DNA from: Haplomitrium mnioides
Lineage: Eukaryota; Marchantiophyta; Haplomitriopsida; Calobryales
Assembly: GCA_049999725.1 (NCBI GenBank)
Contig: JBNGIS010033771.1
Span: forward strand, 1 to 64,000
Reading direction: 5' to 3'
DNA length: 64,000 bases
The notes beneath the pieces were generated by a model. That model did not search any database and was not told the origin of the DNA. It worked only from the letters and a program-made list of their open reading frames with translations. The position numbers and the translations under genes were made by a program. Below, in pieces: positions 1-11,683 of the stretch; within the stretch, counting starts at the first letter, position 1, and each line of letters opens with the position of its first letter.

Positions 1-1000
1 TTTTGTCATTTGATGAGGAAGATCCTCCAAACCCAAAATGAGTACAAAATCAATAGTTTGTTTGTTTGGCTGAAGATGCATTTTCTGGACAATACTTCCC
101 AGAAAAAATAGCAGCAACAAAAGAGAAACGCAAATCCAAGTTACATATTGATGTACTTGATGTGACACAAATCACAATTTTGTCTTTGATTTTCTTCTTA
201 CCCAAAAAAACCAATTGATGAACACTACTATGGCTTCCATTAAAGTAAATCTATTTAAGTACGAAAGACAAAAAGCCCTCAATCCTAAAATGTTTCAAAG
301 AGATTCAATCATTGTCATTAACACTAAGACAAATCAAGCAAACCTTGATGAATCTATCGAAGTTGAATCCAAAGAAGTCGAGACGAGTGACTAAAGTCAC
401 TCAAGAATTTTGTTCTATATTTTGTATTTTCAAGTATATTGTAATTTAAGATTATTATTTTAAAAAATACTTGAAAATATTTTTAAGCAACTTGTTGAAT
501 TTTTCTGCCAACTTGAACTTTTGAATGTAAATCATTCCAAGTTGAATTTTATTCTCTGTAAATGAAACCTAAATCTATAGTTAATGTTTTTATTTGCTTT
601 GTAAAAATATTTTCTTCTCCAAAATGTAAGTATTTTATTTTCAACTTTATTGTTTTCTAAAAGAGTTTAAGGTTATTATCTCGCTAAAGCATCTGCCAAA
701 ATTGACTTTTTTTTTTTTTTTTGTTAAGACTTTGATGTAAAACTTAAAACCTTTAGCGCTGTTTGACTCAGATAAAGAGCTTTGTATCCGTGTTTACTTC
801 TGGATTCTGAATTAGAAATCAAAATCTTTTGTGTGCGTAGAGTTTGTTGCAAAAAAGAGAATGCTTACAATCTGTATCCTCGGTTCTAGAAGTGTGAACC
901 CTATGCACACATAGACTTTGATTCGCAAGCGAAACGTACGGCGTACAAAAACTCTTTTCTGGAACCTAAAACCTAGGTTCTTGCAATCTTTGTTGTGGAA
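1..1000. other. AT-rich intergenic sequence, no recognised gene
   Basis: AT-rich sequence without a recognisable gene. A 54-codon plus-strand frame at 230-394 has an acidic end and no family I recognise. It may be the tail of a decayed element, because the upstream bases (about 60-180) also read as plausible but broken protein. Homopolymer T runs occur near 710-722. Confidence 0.4.
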
Positions 1001-1018
1001 TGTTCAGATGGTGAGTTT

Positions 1019-1226
1019 GGATTCCTATGTGCGCATAGACTTTGGGGTGGAGTGTTCACATGTTGAGTTTGGATTCTTAAATGAGCAGAGACTTTGGGGT
1101 GGAGTGTTCACATATTGAGCTTGGATTCCTATGCGCACATAGACTTTAGGGTGGAGTGTTCACATATTGAGCTTGGATTTCTATGCGTGCACAAACTTTC
1201 GAGTGGAAGTCCAAGCTTTCTACAAG
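1019..1226. repeat. 52-bp tandem repeat, four copies
   Basis: Copies begin at about 1019, 1071, 1123 and 1175 with an exact 52-bp spacing. Each carries a GGATT start, a motif like TATGCGCACATAGACTTT, and GGAGTGTTCACAT. The same short TGCGCGCATAGACTT-type motif recurs near 43.04-43.30 kb and 48.5-48.8 kb, so this segment may be related to the Z repeat family described there. Confidence 0.8.
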
Positions 1227-1229
1227 TTC

Positions 1230-2110
1230 TACTTCTCATGTACAACCCTTAAGCTTCTTCATATAAAAAGTACCGATTACAACTTTTTTTGTACACAAGT
1301 CATGGACTCTTTTGTAGATCTTGAGACATTTGTTTGGTTGAATCAAGTCTAAAAACTTGGAGATGTTTCTTGTTTACAATCTTAATTCAATCTACTTAGT
1401 TATTGCCTTTTTGATTATGAACTATGATACGTTTGTGTATATGCTTTGTTGAATTATGAAATATTTTTAAATGCTGAAACCTTTTTGAAAGCCCACGTTA
1501 ACTTTCAATTGCATGGATTTCCAACTACAAGTGAAAGCTTCCTTCTTTCTTGAGGTTTAAAATAAAGCTCCTAAATCCATGCAATATTTTGTTTTCTTCG
1601 TTTTTGTGTTTACCATTGCAAACTCATTCCCTTGACTTCTAGTCTTCTCAAGCTTTTTCTTTATGTTTTGTAATTTTTTTCCAATAAAAAAGTTTGAAAG
1701 AACACCATGTCTACGTGCGCCTAGAGTTTGTGCAATCAAACATATTTCAAAATAGTTTCTTGTGACGTGTATTTCAACTTTTGGGCTTAGAATTGTAATC
1801 AATAATAAATGTAGTTTTTTGGTGAAAACTTACTATAATTTTTATGCTTTTCATCAAATTCGAGTTTTCCAATATGAAATTTCATAAAAACTAATAATGT
1901 TGATTGATTTTGCATAACGAAATTGACTCTCGCTCTATCATGCTTGTTGAAATGGCAAAAAACAAATCCAAAAAACTCATGTACTTTTTGTTTTTAAAAA
2001 ACAACCTCTTTTTTTTATGTTTTTTGAATTCAAAAATCACAATTTTTCTAAAAAACTAAAGTTCATGTTTTGAGTAGCATGTTCCTAATTCAAAGTAGCG
2101 GTTGTTACTT
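1230..2110. other. AT-rich intergenic sequence
   Basis: No gene seen. Small open frames on both strands (for example minus 1557-1802) have no recognisable domain and AT-driven composition. The segment resembles other AT-rich repeat stretches of the window in style. Confidence 0.4.
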
Positions 2111-2114
2111 GATG

Positions 2115-3290
2115 TTTCTAAGCCATAATGTGCTCCATACTTGCAAGAACTTCCATCTATTATTTATAGACTTTACTACGTTTCAAAATGTACAAGGACT
2201 TTCTCTTGATTTTTTTTAGACTATACTACACTCTAATAGAGTATGCAATGTCTTGCTCGTGTTGCTTCCCAGCTATACTATGCTCCACACTTACAAGAAC
2301 TTGCTTTTGTTATTTCCATTTCTAGGAGATATTATCCTTCAAGCTTACAAGAACTTTCTCTTGTTGTTTGTGAGCTATACACTCCAAACTATAGTACATT
2401 CCAAACGTGCAAAGACATACTCTTGATTTTCTAGACTAGAACTTGCCTCAAACATACAAGGACTTGATGTTTCTAAGCTATACTCTGCTCCACACTTACA
2501 AGAGCTTGAACATACTACACTCCAAACTATACTACGTTCCAAACGTGCAAAGAAGTACTCTTGATGTTTCTAGACTATACTCTGCCTCAAATGTGCAAGG
2601 ACTTGATGTTTCCAAGCTACACTTATACTCCACATTTACAAGAACTTGAACTTGCTATTTCTAGACTATGTTACGTTTCAAAACTTACAAGGACTTGCTT
2701 TTGATATTTCTAAGCTATACTACTCTCCATACATACTGTGACTTGCTCATGTATTTTCCCAACTATACTATGTTGCATGCTTACAAGAACTTGATCTTGT
2801 TATTTTCGAGTTATAGTAAACTCTATATTTACAAGAATTTGCTCGTTCTATTTCTATGCGATATTATCCTTCAAGCTTACAAGAACTTCCTCTTCATGTT
2901 TCTGAACTATACTACACTCCAAACTATACTACTCTCCAAACATGCAAAGACGTAATCTTGATGTTTNNNNNNNNNNCAAACTATACTACTCTCCAAACAT
3001 GCAAAGACGTAATCTTGATGTTTCTAGACTGTACTAGTACTATGCTCACTATGCTCCAAACAAGCAAGGACTTGTTGTTCAAAGCTATCCTATGCTCCAT
3101 ACTTCCAAAGGCTTGCTCTTCCTATTTCTGGTATTACATTGATGGTCCGCTCCACACTTCAAAGGGCTTGCTCTTCCTATTTCCGGTTATACATATATGT
3201 TCACACTTACAAAAACTTTCTCCTGTTTATTATGGACTACATGTACTACCTCCATACTTACATGACTTGCACTTGTTATTCATGAACTAG
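2115..3290. repeat. Degenerate ~48-50 bp minisatellite
   Basis: A loose unit containing CTATACTAC, then CTCCA, then ACTTACAAGAACTTG, then CTCTTG recurs all the way through, about twenty or more diverged copies. The repeats create chance open frames rich in Tyr/Leu/Thr. These are repeat artefacts, not genes. The array contains the N gap at 2967-2976. Confidence 0.85.
2967..2976. other. Assembly gap (10 N) flanked by an identical 47-bp sequence
   Basis: Ten N separate two identical 47-base blocks, 2920-2966 and 2977-3023. This is what an unclosed contig overlap looks like, so the second block is probably a duplicate of the first rather than real sequence. Confidence 0.9.
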
Positions 3291-3748
3291 AGGTTGTACT
3301 CAATTTTGGGAGGCTTCTATCATCATTAATCGCTTAGACTTAGACTTAGAGAGGCTGGAAAGGCTCATAGGGTACTATGGAAAATAAACGCAAGAGGTGC
3401 ATTTACACTACAATCTGAAAACTGAAGAACAAGAATAACTATTGGTTCATTGCTGTCACATCAACTGTGGTTACTGTGTAAATTTGCAAATGGGAAAGAC
3501 CGGCGTTGTGTAGATAGGAAATGGAAAGGGATGCACTTGGTGAAACAGCAACAATACGACGGTAATAACCAATGTAACAACGGAATTAAAAAAACTCGAG
3601 TCCTTTACTACGTATGCCGGATCAAAATTGTAAGAAGAAAAAGGGTCGGTCTGGCGTGTTATGGCGAAGGAACTCGGAAGTAATCTAGCGTTACTATACA
3701 ATTAATGAATGTACGACACATAACTAACGGCATCATCGTAAACCCAGG
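3291..3748 (-). other. Probable 3' untranslated / downstream region of the SET-domain gene
   Basis: This lies directly downstream of the stop codon of the minus-strand gene. No other coding signal is convincing; the overlapping frames at 3450-3683 (plus) and 3471-3701 (minus) mirror each other. I see no clear polyadenylation signal. Confidence 0.4.
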
Positions 3749-6031
3749 TTACGATCCTCCGCTCCAAAGCCACTCCCGACAAGACGATGCTCCACAGCAG
3801 CATCGAATGGCTGTCGGATCTTCTGCATCTTCATCCTCTGAATCTTTTGCGTTGGTATAGTTGTAGTCGTATGCAAGCTCCTCCCCTATTTCAATATCTC
3901 GATTGGCATACATCCCGATTCGAAAGTAAGGCAGTTCTGTTGTTTCACTGTAGACACGCAATATGTTTATATTGCCCTCGCAGCTGCAGAGACGGAAGGA
4001 AGTTGCCATGATCAGACCATGTATTTCTCCTCATGTTCTGCTAGTCATTTTTTCTGCGCTACCAAACTATCAAAAAATACCATAATGCATGAAAAATGTA
4101 AACCTGTGATTTATGAAGCGCGCAATGTTGGACATATTGTAGCCATCTAAAACGATGCAAGCCCTATGATCAACTTTGGGATGGTCCAGGCTGAATAAAT
4201 AGCTGCAAGGGAAATCAGAAGAAAAAAAAAACTTCTCAGAACAGAAAATATTCTTAAGCATGACGAAGACTTCCATTGTGTCTTAGCTACACGCAATAAT
4301 AAAAAGGTGAGGAAAAGCATCCACACCTGAGATTTTGTTCGTCGTACTTCACGCCCTTTTCATCAGCTTCATGTTGAGTCAAACATTCCCCAACGTACTC
4401 CACAACAAATCGTCCCCTGTACCCATATCCCATAAAAGACTGCTGAGGTCAGATTTTCAATTGCTGAACAGTTCAAGAAAAAGCTCACGGAGTGGAGTCA
4501 GTGAAGTCTGAATTCAAATGGCCCTGGATGCACATAGGTATGCAATCCGTAATGCAACACCGAAAAAGTTACGAAACCAAGAACATATCGATATCTTCTC
4601 ATTAACATGTTCTACCGACTGATATTAGCAGAAGAATTTAGATTTGGTTGTTTTGATGAAGTTAAGGATCAGGACTTTTTCATTCAAAGTCTACCTCGCT
4701 TCCCCATCAATGAAATACGAGCAGCCTAAGAGACCACCTGGATATTGGTTCGAGAGCCCGTACACCCCAACCTCTGTCCTTTGTCTTAAATAGCTCCAAT
4801 GAAATATGCAGCCCTTTCTGCAGCTCCCGGTTGATACAACCAGGACCACACTTGCATCTTTGGTTGCACTCCACAACATCTTTCGTGTCTCCTCCAAGCT
4901 GAACGGCAACACACACGTTCATAAATCTTTTTTCGAAGTTAGCAGAAAGAAAGGCAACAGTGTAACAGCAATGTGAACATCCGCAAAGCAGTTCTCCCAA
5001 ATGAGCCCATCCAAACATTCGAGAAGGGCTGTCCTTACGATCTCCTTCTCAAAGCAGCCCAATGGCAACGCAGGCACATCATTTACAATTTCATTCCTGG
5101 CTTCGTTTAATCATAATGCCACAAAGACGACAATTTCGACAATTTTTTTGGATGATACTTCAGACCCTGAATGAAGAGTCTCAGTAACTTGGTTTACTTT
5201 TCTGTCGGGCATGGTTTAATGAATAAGAATAAGAAGCCTAAACCGAGAAGGGTATTAAAGAAAGGGTCCTATGTCACTTACTTAATGAGGCTCCAAATCC
5301 GGCCGGCCAAACTTTTACCTCAACAATAAATTCCGGTTTGAAGAGCCTGAATCAAGGTGAGGCACCTTAAAAATAATCAGGATAGAGTGGCCGTCTACAA
5401 CTAACTAAACTCGCCGAAACTTCTCGCTTCTTTGATCTTGTTCACAGTTCAAGTTCCCGTAAGGCTGAAATTTTTCTTTCTTTGATGTTGTACGAGGAAC
5501 AGAAGGTTTAAAGAAGAAGGTTGAGAAGAGAATTACCACCAACACACCATGTTGATTGTAGGGAAGTCGACCATACAAGCACTCCCCTTGCCAATCAGGT
5601 CGATCGTCGTTGTCACGAACCCTGTCATCTAGTAAAACATGAACTGACATGGGCATAAACGGATCATCATCGTTGATCTTGGTGCATCCTTCACATCCTT
5701 TAGCCAGAAGAGTGCCCTCTGGATGCAGAACGTCCACAGCTTGACCCTTGACCCTGCAGAAATGACACCAAGAATGAAAAGGAAGACGAGCAAGGAACTT
5801 TTCACTCACTGGCAATTTTCGTGACTATTGAGTTCATATAATTAGCATTACACCGAAACGCAGAGTCAGTTGGCAGGGCAAGCTGACCTGCACTTGGTGA
5901 TATATTGGAAGGAGGGAACAGGCTGATCGTCCACATCATTGGTGCAAGGGATCGGGACTGCCTCCTGCCCTCCTGAAATATCCTCACAGAGAAGATTTCG
6001 GCCAATGAAGCGTTGTTTAGCACCATATGTC
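3749..6031 (-). CDS. Exons 7-12 of the SET gene: pre-SET, SET and post-SET
   Basis: Exon 7 carries RFIGRNLLCEDISGGQEAVP and PCTNDVDDQPVPSFQYI, the usual start of plant SUVH/SUVR catalytic regions. Exon 8 has GCEGC and GRLPYNQHG; exon 9 ECNQRCKCGPGCINR and ELFKTKDRGWGVRALEPI; exon 10 RGRFVVEYVGECL; exon 11 DGYNMSNIARFINH; exon 12 completes SC and runs through GEELAYDYNYT to the CCCGASSCREWLW post-SET. The second half of the pre-SET cysteine cluster is intact; the first half is reduced compared with canonical CxCxxxC types. Catalytic Asn-His and Tyr positions are retained, so activity is likely. Confidence 0.87.
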
Positions 6032-9000
6032 CTGCCAGATCACCGCGCTGGAGTCAGAGATGTTGAAGAGGAACAGATTCATGCACTTACATGCCTGTGT
6101 ATTGAACATATGCCACAGACGAGACAAGAAGAACACGGCGTGAAGCTTGGAGCTACACCTGCCAACGGGGACATTCATATTTGCTTTGGTTGTACGGGAG
6201 GGGTCCCCTTTTGATTTAACAGGCAGGCATTTAATACTTGCAGTCGGTGGTCTATCCTTGGCAGAAGGCACTTCACAATCAATGTGCCGATGATACGAAC
6301 AAGCAATGGGCAGGGTGACTCCATCCCACATACGCAGGTGAAACTTGCTGGCGAGCTTATCTGCACATGGATAATGGTAGCTTCGTTTGCATCTCTTCAC
6401 TCGGCATCCGAGTGTGGCCCCAGGCTTGCGACAGTCTGCGCACAACTGTATACTAGAGGTAATTTTTACAGAACGCTGATCGCAACGCTGTGAGAAAGGC
6501 GTAAGTTTCATGTAAATTAACCTCAATTTTTTCAAAATAAGAAGGGGCTATGCTATGTAAGACAGCCAAAACCGCCCACCCAAGCAAATTAATAATTGGA
6601 AGTTCTTTGTGCCACCTACCAGGCTGTTCCCTCGCTTGACGGCTGCATCCAGGTCTCCTAAACGGTTTCCATCCTTGTCCACCTCATAAACCTGCCACAC
6701 AAATTGAACTTGAGGAACAAATGAAGCACAAATCCACGCAATGTTGTGCCTAATTCTTCGAATCCAAAAGGCAACTGTCTCGATTACCTCAGAAGACCAT
6801 AATGCGCACATTCTGTGCACCCTCCCACTCCATTCACGAGAAATAACGGGCTTGTTTGCTGGCTTTATTTTCTTTTGAGGCCGCTGACATCCCACAGAGT
6901 TTTTCTTCTTCCTAAGAAAAGTATGCCGGATCACGGTGAATAACGGCCAAAACTTAAAATACGAGGCAAGTAGAGATAACTAGGAGGAAATTGGGGCCTA
7001 CCAGTGGTCTGCTGGGCCGCAATCGCACCGATCAGCACGTGAACCGCAGACCCAACAATACCATTCCCCGAAAGAGAGCGACGGACCTAAGTTGCACAGG
7101 TCGCAAAAAATACCAGGCTTCCACTTTTCTCTATTTGGGAGCAACGAGTGTAGAGCGATAACAGGTTGAGGTTCAATCAACGCGCTCCCCGATACGATGA
7201 ACTTCCGAGAAGGCGTTTTCCTACGGTTCATAACCATTGCAGGAACTTTTCGAGGATCTTCCACCGGCTTGGGGGGATAGTTCAGACCCATTCTCCCCCT
7301 GTCTATACATTGATAGGCATACGCAATGCCTGCAGCGGTACGTGAGTCCTCAACAACAGTTGGTTTCGACGTCTTCATCATGGAGGAACTAACTTGACCT
7401 GCCCCTGCTGGAGATCTTGGCAGTTTCTTTACAACTTCCTCTGCCTCACTGTCATCCAGATGAAAAATGGTCCTCACTTGTCCATTCGTATCTTTCTCAT
7501 AAGTAATCCTATCAGCTGTGTTCATTGAGCTTCGCACTGGCCATGTTAGAATTGGGTTTGCGGGACGCACTTCTTGGTCACCAGAAACACTCGACTGTCC
7601 AGGATCTCTCTGCAATGTTGAAAATTTAGTGTCACCCCAATGAGCAATATCCTCGGTGTTAGTTGCCTGAGCCCCTGATTTGCCTTTCCTGATCGATGTC
7701 AGATCTGTGAATGTTAATGGCTTACCAGATCGATAGCCGTACTGATTGCAAGGCCAAAAATTTGGCATAATCGGAATCACCTTTGCAATCGTAGGACCCG
7801 AATTCTGTGCAGAGCTAGTTGAAGAATCTGAAAGCTCAATAACCTGACTCTGGTTAGGAAGCTCTGCGTATCCTGGGGGCTTGTTCGCTATCCCAGGACA
7901 GGTAGTCTCGTTGATGGCAGATCTGCTACTCTCTTTTAGCATATTCTCCGCACAAAGATTTATCACTCCATGAACATCAGTAGATTTCTCCTTCAAGACC
8001 ATGGCACCGTCATTAAGCAGAGTCTCCGAGGAACAATTTATCATTCCATGAACATCAGCCTTCAAGACTCTGGAGGATGGCACCTGGGGAGATTTTTCCT
8101 TAGAAGAATCCACCTTAACATGAAGAGAGTTCCCCTGCAAAGAATTGGATGGTGATGAATGGCAAACCTGAGGAGACTCCTGCAATGTATCCACCTTCAC
8201 CTCCAGAGAGATCCCTTTTGAAGAGGAGGATGTTGATGCATGAAATACCTGACGAGACTCCTGCACAGGATCCATCCTAATCTCTAGAGAATTCAGAAAC
8301 GTTGATGATGAGTGAATATCCTGAAAAGATTTCTCCTTCAAAGCATCTGCAGTAACGTTGACCTGTGATGCATCTAACAGCTCGGATGATAAATGAAGCT
8401 CCTTGGGTATATTGCCCTTCAAACCAGCTAACTTACTGCATGATGACGGAAGGACCCCAGATGAGTCAGGCAAACCATCTACCTTCCTGGATGATGAATG
8501 ACGTACCTCAGAAGTTAAATTACCCTTAAAATCATCTGGCGTGGGTAATGAATGAAGGACAGCAGGCAAATTGTCCTTCACATCAGATACCTTACTATCT
8601 GATGACTGCAGTAAGTCGTCTCTCAAAGCATTCGACTTATTCAGTGATGAATAAAGTACATCAGGTACATCGTCTTTCAAGCCACGGGACTTACAAGATG
8701 AAGATTGAAGCACCTCCGGAAAGTCTTCCATTAAAACATACCCCTGCCTAGACGGGGAATCAAGCAGGTCAGGAAATATTTTCTTACTAGATGATGAATG
8801 AAGACCCTTGGGGGACTGCTCCTTGAAATTCACTATGCACAGTGATGCATGAAGAACCTCTTCAGATTTCTCATTTGAAACATCCACTCTACAGGATGAT
8901 GAATACGGAACCTCCGAAGACTCAGCCTTCAAACCATCTGCCGTACTGAACGATGACTGAAGGACCTCTAGAGATTTTTTCATAACAACCAACCCGTCTG

Positions 9001-10909
9001 GTGATAAATCTGTAAGCTCCATGATATACCTCTCCTGATTTAGATCTTTGACAAGGCTGAGTGCTTCTTCTTGGGATTCGAGTTCAGGTGCAATATCTAG
9101 ATCTGTAACATATGGATCAGCCAAATTCCACGAACTTGCAATTGTAGAGCAGTCCACTGCAGACGTCCTGTTCGAAGCATCCAGGTCCAGAATTTTGTCC
9201 AAAAATGGCTGACTCTGCTGCTCATGTGGGGAATCCTGTAAAGCAAATCTGTTGCATTCTTGATCAACCAGAGAGGGGGGGAAACTCAAAGGCTTACAAA
9301 ATGCCGTCCTTGCTACTACTTGGTTATTCTCTGTCAATTGAGTAGCCCCATCAAAATGCTTTGCTTCCAAATTTTCTTTGAAAAACAATTGATCTCTCTC
9401 ATGCTTCTGCAAACCTTCAACGTTGTGAGCCTCTTGCAAACTCTCCTCTGCAAAACCATGTCCCCATGGGCTAACAGCCCCTAAGCTCCCATCAAGAGAG
9501 AGCCGCAGGTCTCCTCGGCGGACACCCTCAACCCTTGGCAATGGAAGTTCCGGGACTTTCAAGGAGAGATTGAGCCAGTCACTGCCATATTTTGCAACCA
9601 CTTCCTGCTCCTACAAACCAGACAGAAAAGTTTTTTAAAAGCTAAGAGATCAAGGTCGTGAGAATTGACTGGTGACAGACCTGATCAGCCAAGGTATCAT
9701 AATATTGTCCTATGTCTAGTAGGAATGGTGGCAAGCGAACGAAAAGGAAACATCACATCAAAACAAGGCCACAGTCTCTGTCAATAAGCAATAACAAACA
9801 TACAAGCATAATGAAAAGAGAAGCATAGACAAATACTCATACAGGAAGACTTGAAGAGAAAGGTTGCCCTTCCTCACAAATGCTTTTACTAACACCTTCC
9901 TTTGATACCCATGGCCACATGCCTGCAAAGCTTCAACATTCCAAACAAGTTACGACCTCAACATGACCCTGACACATTAAACACACCCACCCAGGGATTC
10001 GATAAAAATTTTGGCTCCTACGTCTAGATAAACTTGAGAAGAGATTATCATTGAACCTTGAAATCGTCCTTCTTGCTGATTTACTTTGATGGAATCCCCA
10101 GTGCAGGAGGACGGTTTCTCCTGACATCGACATTGCTGAACAAGGGGTGGCTGTTTAAAGTCAATCAGGTTCGCTCTGGAAGTCTTGAGATCCTCTGCTG
10201 CTTGGGGTAGCTCGTTAGCAATTTCAATATCACCACGTCCTTCACTGTCACAAAGATCAGAAAGACTCCTCCCTGAAGAAATTCGAAGCTCATCGAAAGG
10301 CTGGGAATAATGGTGATGATGATCCTTTCCATCTTGGGCAGCGTCTTGCTTCCTGGCTTTCTGCTTAAGATTTTGTGGGTCATCTGTCCTCGAGCCAGTG
10401 CTGAAGGATTCCCGCGACCGCGACCTTCGATGCTTGTGTGCAAAACTTGGAGATCGAGCTCCTCTGTCTTTCCTCTTTCGATAATTCTCTCTCTCTCTCT
10501 CAACCCGACCACAGGAACAACAAGAACTGGAGCAATACTTGCTGCCTTTACTTTGAGTCCAACTAGTTCTCTGGCAACGATCATGATAGGGACATTTGTG
10601 AAACCTGAGACGGTAATAGCTGTCACTGCTACTACTAGTGCTTCGAGCTCGTCTTCTGGGCCTGGGATTGGGGCTTCGCTTCCTTCTTCTGTGTCTATCA
10701 GGGTTTGAAAATCCTTTGCGGCTTTGCGTACGCCATATGAGCGCACGACTATCTCTAACATTGTGGTGGGTCTTTCTGTGGTAACCGCTGGTGCTGGTGC
10801 TGCTACTGCTTCGACTACCGTCACTTCTGCTCCTTCTGTGCCGCCTCCTGTTGGCAAGAACCCTGATCCGAGCCAACTCTCTTTCACGACCGCTGGACGA
10901 GCTAGTCAT
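3749..10909 (-). CDS. RS-rich, ePHD and pre-SET/SET/post-SET histone lysine methyltransferase, 12 exons
   Basis: Predicted chromatin enzyme that methylates histone lysine using S-adenosylmethionine in the nucleus. I joined exons at GT/AG sites by eye (minus strand, high to low): 10909-10057, 9922-9843, 9610-7002, 6911-6788, 6691-6620, 6487-6159, 6031-5888, 5753-5540, 4898-4738, 4416-4327, 4202-4104, 3983-3749. All phases agree and give 5010 nt, 1669 residues. Order: Arg/Ser-rich N-terminus (1-210), Ser-rich repeats, extended PHD finger (about 1139-1300), pre-SET (1356-1500), SET (1503-1640) and post-SET near 1655-1663. SET hallmarks are present: GWGVRALEPI, EYVGE, RFINHSC and GEELAYDY, then the CCCGASSC zinc motif. 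The pre-SET and CNQRCKCGPGCINR motif favour the SUV39/SUVR class (H3K9-type), but substrate is inferred. Start ATG at 10909 was chosen because the RS region begins there; an in-frame ATG at 11002 is possible. I do not recognise a named orthologue. The exon 6 acceptor could also be at 6475. Confidence 0.88.
6159..6911 (-). CDS. Exons 4-6 of the SET gene: extended PHD finger
   Basis: Three small exons complete the zinc module. Exon 4 has HRMCALWSSE, exon 5 VYEVDKDGNRLGDLDAAV, and exon 6 LCADCRKPGATLGCRVKRC followed by YHYPCA and a C-terminal CSYHRH. The CALW...CxxC..PGATLGC...C...YHxPCA pattern is the hallmark of plant and animal ePHD modules, which read histone tails or nucleic acid. Phases 0, 0 and 2 are consistent across the three junctions. 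Confidence 0.85.
7002..9610 (-). CDS. Exon 3 of the SET gene: long Ser-rich repeat region ending in a zinc-binding segment
   Basis: A single 2609-nt exon coding about residues 312-1181, probably disordered. The middle holds degenerate repeats of roughly 20-28 residues built on a VLHSSS.K / GLK(D/E) pattern (about 7.9-9.0 kb). The last 45 residues turn into a Cys-rich segment (FCDLCNLG then WYCWVCGS then CDCGP) that begins the extended PHD module. Donor CACTG|GTAGGC at 7002/7001; acceptor TTTGTAG|GAG at 9610. Confidence 0.85.
10057..10909 (-). CDS. Exon 1 of the SET gene: Arg/Ser-rich N-terminus
   Basis: Codes residues 1-284. It starts MTSSSSGRERELARIR and is full of RS, SR, RRR and SSS runs, with a His run (DHHHHYS), resembling the low-complexity RS regions of splicing or nuclear-speckle proteins. 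Exon 1 ends in phase 1 at CAAG|GTTCAATG. The antisense strand carries long mirror frames (10310-10708 and others), a side effect of the composition. Function of this part is inferred only from composition. Confidence 0.8.
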
Positions 10910-11063
10910 GGTCGTTTGAAATAAAACGAGCACTGGATTGGAGACAAACACGGGACACAAGCAAAGGATTACACGACATCTGAGAACAAAGCCACGCAAC
11001 ACTGGAGTACTAATAATAACATTGTTAATAGACTGCCAATTGACGGTCGAAGAGCCTCACATC

Positions 11064-11075
11064 TGACGTACGTCA
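11064..11075. promoter_or_regulatory. Perfect 12-bp palindrome TGACGTACGTCA
   Basis: Two TGACG half-sites face each other about 155 bp upstream of the start codon of the SET gene. TGACG is the known core bound by plant TGA-type bZIP factors. That a factor binds here is inference. Confidence 0.5.
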
Positions 11076-11480
11076 CAGCTTGTTAACAATACTGTACGTT
11101 TGTACAGACATCGAGAGACTTACAAGCTGGAAGGCAACTCAGAATCAGTAACGTCGAATTCACTGACCTCAAAAACTTAAGAACAAATTGGCAAGTTGAC
11201 AGCCTCCACACTTTCCCATGGCGGAAATTGTTGTCCGCATGATAATCTCACTTACAATGGTCGTCCATGTAAATCCGCGCGCGAGGGAACTGCAATACGG
11301 CCTTCACTCGGATTGAAAAGTTAGTGTACAAAACAAAACAGAGAGAACGTTTCACGGAGGATTGCTTGTCGTTGCCCCGAGCAGGCGGCCACGACTAAGC
11401 TAACAGCACTGCAGCACCAAATGCAATGTGAACCAACGACTAGATTTTGGAGTCTAGGGTCTCGCGCAAATTCCCTGACA

Positions 11481-11532
11481 GTCAACTACGGAGTCAACCG
11501 CAAGATCAAAATGCGGTCAACTATAAAGTCAA
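11481..11532 (-). promoter_or_regulatory. Cluster of four W-box cores (TTGAC on the minus strand)
   Basis: GTCAA occurs on the plus strand at 11481, 11493, 11516 and 11528, so TTGAC reads in the direction of the SET gene. TTGAC is the WRKY-factor core. Spacing is 12, 23 and 12 bp. A 12-bp repeat expansion could also explain it. Confidence 0.4.
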
Positions 11533-11683
11533 CGAAACCGGTCACAGTCACCGGCTGTAGGCAGTCGACTTGAGGTCTAGGGCTATCGTTTCGGTTTCTC
11601 AGATAAGCTCATAAATAGGTCGGATAGAACGGTTATTGAAAGATTTCAAATTTCAATCCTAAAATATTTATAAGAATATAAGA

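Larger units (their letters stand above)
10910..11640 (-). promoter_or_regulatory. Upstream region of the SET-domain gene
   Basis: About 730 bp between the start codon and the first transposon-derived sequence. It holds a perfect palindrome and four W-box cores (separate entries). No TATA box stands out. Transcription start is unknown. Confidence 0.5.

Noticed and set aside
2856-3290. Open frame of 144 codons across the N gap
   Set aside because: It is a frame through a minisatellite and through unknown bases; both sides of the gap are the same 47-bp block.
10310-10924. Plus-strand frames opposite exon 1 of the SET gene
   Set aside because: They are antisense shadows of the Arg/Ser-rich coding sequence and have no domain.
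10910-11002. Start of the SET protein at the upstream in-frame ATG (11002)
   Set aside because: The extra 31 residues are hydrophobic and Cys-rich, unlike the rest; the ATG at 10909 starts directly with the RS-rich region. Not excluded.
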